64,000 nt of DNA, taken from the NCBI GenBank assembly GCA_963573305.1, contig OY754333.1:14902599-14966598 (forward strand). Reading direction: 5' to 3'. Below, piece after piece: positions 13,215 through 23,487 of this stretch. Position 1 is the stretch's first letter; each line of letters opens with the position of its first letter. This stretch comes from Pyrrhosoma nymphula. Taxonomy: Eukaryota > Arthropoda > Insecta > Odonata > Coenagrionidae. Under the pieces are notes generated by a model. It saw only the letters and a program-made list of their open reading frames with translations, was not told the DNA's origin and made no database searches. The position numbers were made by a program, and so were the translations under genes.

Positions 13215-13400
13215 CAGTTCCCTCTTCACCTTACCTTCTCAATGACCATCAACAAGGCAAAAAATCAAATGCTTCAATTAAGAGGATTAAATCTGGAAAA
13301 TCCATTCTTTTCTCATGCGCACGAGTGGGACAGCGGAAAATTTATTTGTTTTTTCAGAGGGTGTAAGGCCAAACATTATTTATATCCCAAAGCACTTGAA
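13215..13400 (+). pseudogene. Helitron helicase C-terminus (copy A)
   Basis: A 62-codon open stretch reads QFPLHLTFSMTINKA, then GLNLENPFFSHAHEW, and ends near LYPKALE. This is the last conserved block of Helitron Pif1-type helicases (motifs V and VI region, usually FAMTINKAQGQ, GLxLExPxFSHGQLYVA and KNIVYxKAL). Here the QGQ of the motif is KNQ, and the YVALSRV helicase motif VI has been replaced or shifted out, which removes the arginine needed for ATP hydrolysis. Only the tail of the protein remains, so this is a remnant inside an internally deleted element. Confidence 0.8.
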
Positions 13401-13621
13401 TACATTTTTCAACTTAAATTAATACACAAAAAATCATTGTATTTCACTTATTTTTTACATGTAAATGTATCTGTTTTGTATATGTGTGACTACTTAGAAG
13501 GAAAAAGAGGGATAGTAAAGCATGCCGGGGAACTTAGGTGAGTTTTTGTGCGCGCGCCTTCTAAGGTTTCTGAATTATTAAATCCTCTGTACAATAGGTG
13601 GAGCGCGAATGGGTTCGACAA

Positions 13622-13729
13622 ATGAGTGTTGGCACGGGATCTTTTCAAACAAGCGAGGAATCACAATCAAGGAACGAAGCAGATCGTTTACGAGTTGCAC
13701 AATCACGTGCATCAGAATTGTATCAGTGA
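13622..13729 (+). pseudogene. Helitron ORF N-terminal fragment (copy B)
   Basis: A 35-codon frame beginning MSVGTGSFQTSEESQSR and continuing through DRLRVAQSRASELYQ to a stop. It is Arg/Ser/Glu-rich with the RLxxAxSRASE pattern that repeats in the N-termini of many Helitron Rep-helicase proteins. Straight after the stop a second SRASESYQ unit appears (about 13741-13761), so a short coding repeat is duplicated here as in that family. Position fits: it lies between the 5' leader-like sequence and the helicase tail of copy B. Confidence 0.55.
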
Positions 13730-14114
13730 GACATAATATCGCGTGCATCAGAATCATATCAGTAAGTCATAATTTGTGTTTAAAGTAACGTAATTTATTT
13801 GTACGTAGAATAAGGTATGGTGCAGTGGTCCCTTTGTTTGCTTTTGGATTTTAGTGCTTATCATTAAATCACTTAAAAAACAAGGTTTTGCATTCTTGCA
13901 TTCGATTTTTCGTAAACGCTTCGCTTTTTCCTAAAATTGGATTTTAAGCTCGAAAATCTTAAACTATTGCACTACTTAAACATAAGAATATTTAATTTTC
14001 TTGGAAACCGCAGCATAGGCATGGAATAGAAACTCATGCCATCATTTGTGCGGTACAAATTCCTGTGTAGGTACGAGGAATTCATCGGACGAGGTTTCAA
14101 ATTCGTTTAGGGAC

Positions 14115-14230
14115 CGATTTTGAAGCCAGAAAAGATTTGTGGGCCAAGCCATGAAAAGTATGAAAGTAAATGGGGGCTTCAAGATAGAGTATTTTATTTT
14201 GTGAATACTGCAAAAAACATTGTCCTTCAT
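14115..14230 (+). pseudogene. Helitron helicase C-terminus, diverged (copy B)
   Basis: The frame containing KPEKICGPSHEKYESKWG and then NTAKNIVLH lines up with the LExPxFSHGQLYVACSRVG and KTKNIVY blocks at the end of Helitron helicases. It also lines up with the copy A fragment at 13.2-13.4 kb and sits the same distance before the 3' terminus. It is more diverged than copy A, and the assignment rests partly on that shared position. Confidence 0.5.
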
Positions 14231-14313
14231 TTATTTTGTACATGTCTGCTATGCATCTGTGTGCCTACTTATAAAGAAAAAGAGGCCTTGCAACGCAAGC
14301 CAGGCACAGCTAG

Positions 14314-15110
14314 TAGTGCTAAAAAATATGTTAGTGAATTCATACTTTCTGGGGATAAAGAAAACCATTAGAGATTAATATTTTTCAGGTAGGGATATCA
14401 ATATTTTTTTTAAATAATTAAGCAAAAATTCAAGGTTGTATAAATCTGAGATTAAAATCAGAATTCTAGATTGTAAAAGTTTTTAATTTTTCAGGAGTAC
14501 AATACAAGAACACTACGTGTACGGCAGCAAGTTATATATAGTAAGGAGGCAGATAATTTGATTTGAACATTTATACTTACCTACACATACATATTCTCGG
14601 AAAGCCATCTCAAGGGTGGATGGTGGGGGAAAGTTATGACCAACATGTACTACACAATATCTTACAAAAATTAATGAAATTTTGACCTTTAGTGTATTAG
14701 AAAAATACCAAAAAAACCTCTCTGAGGGTAAACTTTCACCGGCATTTCCTGCAACATAGGAATGCTTCAAATGCTGTACAAACGGCCGTGGCATAAGTAT
14801 GTTATGCAACTGCAAAATTGCTCCGAGATACCAGAGTTATACAAAATGAAGCGGCAGAATTCTGAAGCACCAGAATTTTATTCTGATTAATGTAAATGCT
14901 TTATAATTTGATAAATCAATTCATTTCTGTGCAGGATGCATGCAAGACGTACTGTTAGCATTACGTAGCAGATTAGGGAATAAGCACTAAGGATAAAATA
15001 AAACTACTGTACCTACCGTTAAGTCTCACGGTCAGTGGAAGCTATTGTGTTCTGTTGCCTTTCTATGCTGAGAGATTCCCCCTGCTTGCCATGCAATGCA
15101 TTCAGTTTTT
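14314..15110. other. AT-rich DNA, no gene seen
   Basis: A 100-codon minus-strand frame (14513-14815) has no recognisable motif and mixed low-information composition. I do not call it a gene. Confidence 0.4.
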
Positions 15111-15515
15111 ACATTTCGTTAAACGCCAGTGGTAGATGAGAGCGGTAGATGAGAGAGGGACTGGGTGGAGAGACGAGATAGTGTGGAAGTACATACACTG
15201 AGACGGGCACAAGTTGAGAGGTTAGAGGAACGGGTAACGTCTCCACCACCAAGATTCGAAGCGTTCGGAAGAGGAGGAAATAGAGGTTCCCGAGCCTCAC
15301 TTCCTTCCTCTCGTTCTTTCCGGGCCGTCGGCTGTGCCTCCTTGTCTTCTTATTTGCTCATTAGTAGAGGGAATGGGGAATAGAGGGAGGGAAGGAAGCC
15401 TGTAGACGAAAGGTAGGACAAGGACTGTCGTCGTGGTGGTGAGAATGGGACGGCAGGATAGGGGAGGTACGAGCGTAAACGCTGCTGGAAGAGGCTTGTG
15501 ACGGAGTTTAAAACA
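15110..15515. other. Purine-rich GC island
   Basis: The plus strand is dominated by GAGAGG and GGAGG words with scattered CpG. Overlapping frames on both strands give low-complexity peptides. No domain was seen. Confidence 0.45.
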
Positions 15516-17000
15516 TTTATGAACGTCTGAGTCGTAAGGCAAGTGATTCAGAGATCGATCGTCTCAATGTAGTTATTTTACTTTGGCATCTGTTAGAAAA
15601 AATGAAGGTTATTTCAATTCCGATGTAATTGTGTTCAGTACACCTCAATTAGGTCTTACCGGATAGATTATCAGACAGAAAATTCAGGTTCACAAACTAT
15701 TGGCAAAATTATTTAGTCATAGTTTTCAGTCGATCACAATGACGGAATATATATTTACTTTTATCAATGCCTGATTTTTTAATATCTTTCTGGCTATTAA
15801 TGCATAGTATTATGTGAGAGTTTCTCACCTTGCTGAGGATTACTTGATGCATAACGAAAAGAGAAGCTATTTTACTAGTCATAGGATCTTCCAAATGTTT
15901 GTACCATCATCCGTTAACTATAATGCCTCCAATTCATATCATTAGTCTAACTCTTCTGCACTGGTATCAAGAGTCAAGTCCATTGGAATAAAAATGCGTG
16001 GTTTATGTTAATGCTGTTTTTCAATATTTTTCGGTATGCACTGGCTGGAAAGCCAAAATATTAAAGGGAAAACTGCTCGCTTTGCTCATAAATACGCATA
16101 ATAAAATATAATATAAAGAAAAGAGAAGATAATTTCACTGCACAAAATACTTATTTACGATATTTTACAACATTGACCGTTACCTTTAATTTTTCCCAAT
16201 TCATAGTATTCGTCAGATTTCCGTGCTTATTTTCGAAATTAGGCGCAGATTTCATCGTTGATGGCTTAAAAATTATTAATATGTGCACAAAAATAAGGTT
16301 AAAACATTGGTTGAATGATAGAATTTTTTTATTAAATTGATTCAAGCTATAAAACTGATGGTATCTGGCCTGACTTCGTGGAATGATGGATATCCATGTT
16401 GAGAAAAAACCTACTTTGTAATTTCCACAAACTTTATTTCGCTGACACGACACGCTTTTTGCTACACTGTGACATAGTCATGATCCGTATTTGTGTGCGC
16501 CGTATAGGCACATGACTATGCCACAGTGTGGCTAAACGCTCCAGATAAATAACGTTTTTGGAAATTATAAAGTTGGTTTTTTCTCAGCATGTGTTTAAGC
16601 AGTTGGTGAACGGACCCGTTATATAAATTTTACAAATCAAAGCGTGAATTCTTTAGCCTTCGGGAAGCATTAAAATAGAGATTTCCTCCTTTGGCTCAAT
16701 AAGCATTTCTAATGGAACAATGTATAAGGATTATTACGACATGAATAGATGCATAATTGTTTGACGATTGGAGTAGTAGAGTTCTGAATGTAAATTTGAA
16801 ACGTATTTGAGTTTCGAAAATATGGCAAAGTTCTCCAACGTCGAATTATTTCAGGAAATTTATTATTCTCAATTATCTGTTATCACGAATTTCACACGTA
16901 AGCTCAATGCAATAAAACAAGTGTATTCAGGCCTATCTTTTTAAAAAGAAGCGTGCGTAAATATGCTATTATTCTCAGTTCTTTCCCGACCCACGAAAAT
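15516..17000. other. AT-rich DNA with one palindrome
   Basis: No coding remnant was recognised. The palindrome at 16453-16538 is the only structure noted. Confidence 0.4.
16453..16538. repeat. Imperfect palindrome, arms of about 33 bp
   Basis: The left arm (16453-16486) contains CTACACTGTGACATAGTCATG. The right arm (16507-16538) is the reverse complement of GCCACACTGTGGCATAGTCATG with a few changes, and the match extends into CGCTTTT/CGTTTA. The loop is 20 bases. It may be the paired ends of a collapsed DNA transposon or a fold-back element. No target duplication was evident. Confidence 0.6.
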
Positions 17001-17039
17001 TCATTCATATGCCCTGAGTTGGGTAATCTTCGCGAGCGA

Positions 17040-17860
17040 CAGCGTTCGGGATGGGTACCTATAGCCAGCGAGGTCCCGTGCGGCGGAAATCGTGGAGTCT
17101 CAAGAGCACCCGGCTCGTCTTAAAACCAGAAAATTCTGGGAATCAAATTACCCCCCTTCCATCCGAAGCATTTTTCACTCTCCACGTAATTAATGAAGTG
17201 AGAAGGGGAATAATTAAAGGTCGGGAGGGTGGGGGGAGAGGAAGGAAAGGGGAAAGGGGTTATATTGCCCTTGGAATTGAGAACGGGGACATTAGAAAAG
17301 AGAAGTAAATAGGCTCGCGGATATTAGCGCCGTCGTGGAGAGGTGGAGAAGGATGGAGGGGAGGGGGCAGTTAATTAAGCGGCGGAAGGGGTGTGAGGAA
17401 AGGGAGGAATATAAAGGAGGAGGAGGAGGACAAGAATGGCGGAAGGACAAGAAGGCGTAGGTTAAGAGGAGGAAATGTGCACGAAAGGGAAGTGAGAGAC
17501 TAGAACCCCGAGCCCGGGAGTATGGAGGGGGCCAGAAAGCGGGGAGGACAGCGGTGGTGACGCGGGAGATTAGGCTCCTCGAGGCCGGGGCAAGGTGGGA
17601 GGGAAATGGGGATGAGAGCAGAAAGCCCAGAAAGTCTTCGGACCGCCCGAGGAATTCCGCCGGCCCCACTACCCCCCACCTACCATTCTCCCCCCTTTAC
17701 CGGGACCCAAATGTCAACTGGCGGACCCACATCCGCCCTCCTACGCTGGGAGAGGGCGTAAGAAGTCGAGGAGCGGAGCAGACGCTCACCTTGAGACGGC
17801 CATTCGGATAGCACACGAGAGGAGCGAATAAGTTGAGGGGAGTCAAGTCAGAGAAGGATG
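17040..17860. other. Purine-rich GC island
   Basis: The first 100 bases are complex and CpG-containing. From about 17200 to 17660 the plus strand is nearly all A and G (GGAGGAGGAGG near 17417, GGGAGGGGG near 17350). Open frames here are Gly/Arg/Glu-rich or Pro/Ser-rich on the opposite strand, which reflects composition. Confidence 0.5.
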
Positions 17861-18744
17861 CGATTGTGGGATAAGGTTTTTGCGGGAAAAAGCATTACTT
17901 TTTATCAGAATGAAATTAAAAATTAATTGAGAAATACCCGTTTACAATGAAGAATTTGCAGTGAGCCAAACTAGATCGAAATAAGTTTAACTATATTTAT
18001 CTATTCTTTTTTTGATTAAATACTTAAGATTCTTAATTTTGACAACCATTGCTGGCTCCTCTTTTACCGTTAGTTCCCAGACGATTAGTATTCAACAACG
18101 TTCTATTTCAAATCCTCATTTTTCGATGGTAAAAATATCACACTGGTTACTGTATTGCGTTGTATATTTAGCTGAAAATTAAGTATATCAATTAATAACC
18201 ATAGAATATAAAATTTTACAATTGGTTAAAAAATATAGGAGTGTTCGAGTCACCGCTTGGATCGAATACATATTTTTATAATGCATAGGTATACATGGTA
18301 GAGTTCTAAATAAAAATTCTAAGGTTCTAGGTATAAATGTTTTCAGTATAAATCATGAATGTTATGCAAGTATTTTTCGAAAAATAAAACTCCGGTAATA
18401 TGTTGATTGTGATTCGAGTTTCTGGGGATTGACGGACAAGAGTATACTGAAATCGATATATTTTATCGCTGCTAATATTATTTTTAGTATTACGATAAGA
18501 TGAGCAATATTCCTTTATTTTTTATGTCCAAGGGACAGAAACCATGATGTAAAAATAAATAATTACTATCCATAATGAAATGAAATTTTGAATATGTATG
18601 AAATTTTAGAGCAAAAAATAAGTATTCAGCGCATGTATCAAGTGCACTTCTGTTCCACATAAAAATCCAAATATGTATGGTTATAAAAATCAGATTTTCA
18701 ATTTGTCTTACTAGGGATTACAACCGCTTTGGGAGACTTTTAAA
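17861..18744. other. AT-rich DNA, no gene seen
   Basis: No repeat or coding remnant was recognised. Confidence 0.4.
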
Positions 18745-18986
18745 GCACGTACGAATAACTGCATTTTATGAAAAAAAAAATTTCTACAAGTATGACATTT
18801 ATTGCACGACCGGTTTCGCTTTTTTTCTTCTTCTTTCTGAAAATTCACCTGAATATGCTGTAAAAAGCGAAACCGGTCGTGCAATAAATGTCATACTTGT
18901 GGAAATTGCTCTTTTTTCATTAATTGCAGTTATGTTCCGTTTCCACTCCATTATGCCTGAAACCTTAGATTATGCACGTACGAATA
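18745..18986. repeat. Long hairpin repeat with ACCGGTTTCG core
   Basis: Two inverted arms (about 18757-18830 and 18860-18930) pair almost perfectly over TACAAGTATGACATTTATTG and the adjoining CACGACCGGTTTCGC, and more loosely outward through ATGAAAAAA and ACTGCA. The unpaired centre is about 40 bases. The 13-base word GCACGTACGAATA occurs at 18745-18757 and again at 18974-18986, directly flanking the structure like a target-site duplication, although about 42 bp lie between the right arm and the second copy. No protein is encoded: the 149-codon frame across it is just read-through of the palindrome. Best read as a non-autonomous repeat. Confidence 0.7.
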
Positions 18987-19400
18987 CATACGTGATTCTC
19001 CTTCTAAGTGTGTTAATTTCAGAATTATCAAAAAAAAATTATAAATTAGTAATTCCACTAAAAATATCTCACGAAGGTGGTAACATAAATCATTCAATTT
19101 TCTCTAGTTGGACCTGCGGCTGCTAACTTGCGCCTTTTCCTTGATCTCGAGACTTGCTTTAAGGAGTCGGATAAGTAGGTCGACGATGGCAGTAATTCGA
19201 GATTAAGTAAGAGCGCGGAGCGTTTTACCTACTTCGAAAGATCTATATACTTACTCTCGTGAACTTAGCAGAAGGCTCAAGGGCACGCGGCTATACTCTC
19301 TGAATTAAAACCGGCCCTCTTCTCTAGAAGCAAGCGTGGGTAACATCCGGCGAAGATTCCGTCCACATTCCAAATACGACCCCGTTTCGGTGAGAGCAGA
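18987..19400. other. Complex non-repetitive block, candidate regulatory DNA
   Basis: From about 19100 to 19380 the composition is balanced, with many distinct words and CpG (GGTCGACGATGG, GAGCGCGGAGCG, CACGCGGC). It is unlike the AT-rich surroundings and unlike the purine tracts. No codon pattern or domain was seen. It could be regulatory or transcribed non-coding DNA, but that is inference from composition only. Confidence 0.3.
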
Positions 19401-19401
19401 A

Positions 19402-19402
19402 A

Positions 19403-19433
<31 letters not shown>
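19402..19433. repeat. (GA)n microsatellite
   Basis: An interrupted GA dinucleotide tract of 32 bases with a single C interruption. Confidence 0.9.
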
Positions 19434-20180
19434 TCTGAGGGAAGTACGTTTCAAATGGAACAAGAAGAGAAGGTGATGAAACACGTGATGTTGAAAGGGT
19501 AATCCAAGATGAAGGGAAGAGTTAGGTTGTCCAGATGATAAGACGATGGGGTTGGGATGGGGGAGTAAAGGGTTTTCAATTGGTTGAAAGTGGGATGTGG
19601 GAGTGCAGACATGGTTGAGTTTGGCACGGGTAACGAGTTGGCCGAGATTGGAAAGGGAATCAGGGTCTTCTCTGCCTCACATTTTTTTCACCAATTTTTT
19701 TTTTCTGTCCGAGGAGTGGAATTCCAAGAGCATCCCTCTCTCACGAAATTCGTCCACTTCTTTTTTCTAATTTGAGACTCTCGTGCATCCATCGTCCTCC
19801 CGCATTTTTCGTGGCGGTTGAAGTGAAGCCAGAAACCACCTTCCATTCCAAACTCCAAGAAGAAAAACTCTCGCCCCGGAAAAAATTCTCTCCGTTTATG
19901 GCCAGTAATTAGCACATTATCTGTAAATCAATGTAGGGTTCAAAGTTGTATTTCTATATTTTACACCACTCTTTACATTTACCACTAATTTACAATGAAG
20001 TAATGAGATTTAAATGACTAAAAATGTTATTCTTATTCTTATATTCTGTCATATAAACTTATATTCCGTCATAACATGATCAGTACGTATCTAATATTTT
20101 TCTCCATTCTTCCGATAAATTATTTATCACTTTGTTAATTTCACTGTATTATTCTGAATTCACATGATTTTGACAAAAAT
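19434..20180. other. Mixed DNA, no gene seen
   Basis: A purine-rich start grades into AT-rich DNA. The frames at 19584-19775 (plus) and 19688-19915 (minus) have no motif. Confidence 0.4.
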
Positions 20181-20183
20181 GTC

Positions 20184-20291
20184 ATTATCAAGGTATCATC
20201 ATTTTCGTTATCAAGGTAACATCATTGTCATTATCAAGGTATCTTCATTTTTCATTATCAAGGTATCTTCATCTTCATTATCGAGATATCC
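20184..20291. repeat. Minisatellite, about 24-bp unit
   Basis: Five imperfect units built on TTATCAAGGTATCTTCATTTTCA, with small length changes between copies. Confidence 0.85.
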
Positions 20292-21050
20292 TTTCCTTTA
20301 TGACGAACATGGTCAGTCGGATTCAAAAGGTTTTTTACCAGCAAAATTATACACAAATTTATGGTACCTACTATTTTTCACTTAGTAAAGCCTGAAAACA
20401 ATAATTGTTTTCATTTCTCCTTTAAGTTTAATTGAAGCAATGAATAAAATGAAGCACTTTTATAATTGACCAAATGAACATCCCTTCTCGCATATTACTT
20501 TTAAGCAGCCATTATACAATGGCTGTAATAATAATAATAATAATATACAATACAATAACAATTAAAATTACCAAGTGTACCAAATTCTTCACTGAATAGT
20601 CATTAAGAATCCATTGTGCTAGGAGAACAGCAATAAGGAAGTGATATTTTGGATAAGAAGAAAATAAGGAGTTTGAATAAGCCAGGAAAAGTCAAGGACT
20701 GAATAGGCCGTATGAAGTTTTCACTATGGAGCAATATATACATTAAATATATTGATTGTGTTGATAAGAAAAAAACTTTTAATCCTATGGCAAACAAGGT
20801 TACTTTACAGTGACTGGTGGAAGAATGTTTGAAATTAGCACTAATAGTGGGAGGAGAATAGAAAATATAGTCTGAACGAAAGGAAGAAAAATTGATGTAG
20901 AGGATTTTTCATATGGATTGAAGAATTTTGAAGTAATTCCAGCGTGATATCTTCGCATCAAATTCAATAAATTTTGCATCATTGTAAAGAAATTGGTTGT
21001 ATACATTTGTTGTATCATTTTTCGTTCAATCTTAAGATTGGTTGACTGCA
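20292..21050. other. AT-rich DNA with (TAA)n tract
   Basis: A short (TAA)n microsatellite lies at about 20523-20543. The rest is AT-rich, with short minus-strand frames that have no recognisable motif. Confidence 0.5.
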
Positions 21051-21059
21051 GTCCTTCAT

Positions 21060-21885
21060 CGTACCCTATCTATATAAAAAAACCCTTACTCCCTGGTAGT
21101 TCTTCTAACAGAACTTCCTAGTTAATTAGGTGCATTTATTTATCCATTGGCCTTTCTCTTGAGAGTTTTACCTCTAAGTTTACATTCTTCACAAACCCAT
21201 TGTGGCTCGGTTTGTGCCCAATCCATCTGGTTCTTCTTTGCTATGTAATGTAATCTTTCCTAAACTGCTCCTCTGCAATTTTATTAATTTCTAATTTTAT
21301 TCGTGGTCTTGATCTTCAGCATCCTCCTCCATTACCTTGTTTTGAATGCTTATAATGTTTTCTGCTCTGCTTTACCAATTTCCTATTTATGCATAACCCT
21401 TAGAGTGCCTCGCTCCTCACGAATGTTTTTCATATACTGATTCCTCGTTCGTATTCCTCTCTTTTTTTAAACTATAATTTCCTTTTCATCATGAACGCTT
21501 TCTAAGCTTGTGCTACTCTATGCTAAATGTCTATTAACTTATACCATCCCACGTGATGGTACTTCCGAGATAAATGAAGGAATCCACCTCTCTAATTTCT
21601 AGGTTCATCTGTGTGATTTTAATTTAGCTTCTCTCTTCCGCCCACTATGGTTTTAATCTTTAAGAACTTGGTCAATTTTGTTCAATGATTTTTTAAGATC
21701 ATCACGATTATCTTCTATAACTGCGATGTCATCTGTGAAGTGGAGCATGTTTTTTTCTTCTCCGTAAACCTTAATCCCGTTCAATGCCATTTTTTGTGTT
21801 TGTCTAATTGCCTCCTCCAAATATATGTTGAGCAGTGCCAGTGAGAGGTTGCATCCTTATCTTATTCAAAAGGTACCTAAATATC
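21060..21885 (-). mobile_element. RTE-like LINE remnant, reverse transcriptase 3' half
   Basis: Read on the minus strand from about 21885 downwards, the decayed frame gives RQGCNLSLALLNIYLEEAI (RT motif B and following), then LNGIKV, then FTDDIAVIEDN at about 21710-21740. This is the YxDD-type catalytic motif, usually FADDIAV in this group. A shifted VDSFxYLGSTITWDG-like block, RMLKIK, WIGHKPSHNGF (21193-21225) and finally SSVRRTTRE follow. This is the arrangement of the arthropod endonuclease-reverse transcriptase LINEs often placed near RTE. There are several frameshifts and stops, and no endonuclease domain or 5' end is seen. It is a dead, 5'-truncated copy. The clade label is less certain than the LINE label. 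Confidence 0.75.
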
Positions 21886-22359
21886 AACCACCTATTGCAC
21901 TATTTTTAAAAATAATTTTGAAAACGTTTGACGCCTTTTTTCCATGTTGTACGTCTGCAATATCCAATGAAAAATAATAACAATTATGGAATTCTGACCA
22001 GCAGATCACGGCATAAAATTAATAGTTTTCAGATAGTATGTTTTCTCAATTATTACGAAAATACATAGGTAATTCTTTTACCGCAATACTTTGAATTAAA
22101 TTTGAGTTAAATCGTTTCGGTTGCTATGCGTTTTCAGCGTACGGCGTGATCCAAATACCAAGTCATATCCTCAAATATGCGCACTTATCTAATAACGGAG
22201 AAATTTAGTAACAAAAACAAAGCTTTTGCGTCATTATTATTGCAGTAGACACTTCATGCCTTTTACTAGTACTTTTTAAAATAAAATCCTCATATCGTCA
22301 CATAAAAATTATGGAAAAATATCGCTCAAAGAAAAATAATATTATCAAAGTAAATAATA

Positions 22360-22726
22360 CAGGGTGTTTCAAAAAGGACTTTACAACTTTGAAAATTCAT
22401 ATAAATTTAATGAAACAAGGTACAGAGCTGGTTTTGGTTTTGTTTTAAAGGAAAACACTTCAAGTTTTTTTACTGTTCTATGTGGCTTCCGTTGGTTATC
22501 CTGCAGATAGCCCACCGGTAGTCGATTTCTTCCCAGACTCGCACTAGCATTTCAGGTGTGACTTGCTCAGCGGCAGCATAAATTCATTAGGCACTAGCGG
22601 ACTACGCGAGTCAAAACTTGATGTGTTTCCCTTTAAAACAACACTAAAACGAGCTCTGTACCTTTTTCGAATAATTTTATATGAATTTTCAAAGTTGTAA
22701 AGTAAAGTCCTTTTTGAAACAACCTG
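22360..22726 (-). mobile_element. Tc1/mariner-type deletion derivative, 367 bp
   Basis: The ends begin CAGGGTGTTTC and, inverted, CAGGTTGTTTC, each flanked by TA (22358-22359 and 22727-22728), the TA duplication of Tc1/mariner elements. The terminal inverted repeats are about 105 bp and cover the shared AAAAAGGACTTTAC, the AATTCATATAAA region, GGTACAGAGCT and TTGTTTTAAAGG. The small interior is the last part of a transposase gene on the minus strand. The element therefore looks like an internally deleted copy of an autonomous transposon, mobilisable only in trans. Confidence 0.85.
22470..22583 (-). pseudogene. Mariner-family transposase C-terminus
   Basis: A 37-codon open stretch reads AAAEQVTPEMLVRVWEEIDY and then RWAICRITNGSHIEQ before a stop. 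Tc1/mariner-type transposases of arthropods commonly end in a block of the form VTPEMLxxVWxEIxYRLDVCRxTxGxHIE, and the reading frame, stop and position just inside the inverted repeat all fit. The DDE/D catalytic domain and the DNA-binding domain are absent, so the product cannot be active. Confidence 0.8.
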
Positions 22727-23480
22727 TATAACTAAAGCAACGCTAGATTTAACCTGCAGAACTTAAACTTAAAGAATATGTGGAAACAAATGGAAAGTTG
22801 GGAAAAACAACTCGGTGATCTCCTTAAATGACTTGCAGGATCACGAGACGGGAAGAAAGCATTTGAAGAATGAGTGAGAAGATTATTTCATAGTAGGCAT
22901 TGTCCAATGGAAGAGGCAAACTAATTGTTCACATTCCGATGCAGAGTAGAGCGCCGAAGACGTCAAATGATGGAGCACTGGACGGATATATACTCGAAGA
23001 AAGTCTCGGAAGATATTCAGGAAAAGACTCGGGGGAAAAATTATGAGTAAGACAAGGAACTTGAATGCTTGAAAAGTTGCTACAAACCAATCCTAGTTAC
23101 TAACATTTGAAAATGATTTTTTTAAACTTAGCTGGCGTATTGAACATCATTCTTTCATCAAAATGACCGAGATCCACTTTGAATTAAAAAATCTTTGTAC
23201 TTTTTGAAACTTTATTTAAAAAATGTGTAATACAGTTGAAGTTTAGTCAGTTTCATTCGTTATTGCACACATCCATCTCTGTTGTATGGCTTGAACGTAT
23301 ATTATGCCATGCTTCAATCCCTTTAAATAATATGTTGCACGATTTAGGAAGAATTCGTTTGTATATATGTACATGCCTGCATCAGGTTGTAAGCAGAAAC
23401 AAACATTTTGTACCCAAGAGACATCGATAAACAAAAGCTGTTTTTGATAATGTTAGCCTAGCAGTGTACTCTAATAACCG
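22727..23480. other. AT-rich DNA with an unidentified purine-rich segment
   Basis: Around 22750-23060 the sequence is richer in A and G and reads in places like a decayed frame (for example MEHWTDIYSKKVSEDIQEK near 22970), but no family was recognised. The remainder is AT-rich. Confidence 0.3.
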
Positions 23481-23487
23481 TTGAAGA

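Larger units (their letters stand above)
12682..14313 (+). mobile_element. Composite non-autonomous Helitron, two tandem copies
   Basis: The outer ends fit a Helitron. The 5' end is TCTTATATATA directly after an A (12681). The 3' end has a CTTGC/GCAAG stem at 14287-14299, ten bases, then CTAG at 14310-14313 followed by T. Inside are two related units. Copy A runs from the 5' end to about 13528 and holds a helicase C-terminus. Copy B runs from there to 14313. The phrase GGTGAGTT then TGCGCGCG occurs at about 12791 in A and 13537 in B, both followed by TTTCTGAATT. The pre-terminal sequences (about 13420-13528 and 14212-14313) also align, including a shared AAAAAGAGG. The inner junction lacks a clean CTAG/TC pair. 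Both copies are internally deleted and cannot encode a full Rep-helicase. Confidence 0.75.

Noticed and set aside
18677..19126. 149-codon plus-strand frame as a gene
   Set aside because: It reads through the long palindrome, so its apparent coding is repeat sequence.
22750..23060. Decayed protein-coding segment of unknown family
   Set aside because: Short readable runs exist, but no motif order was recognised and stops are frequent.
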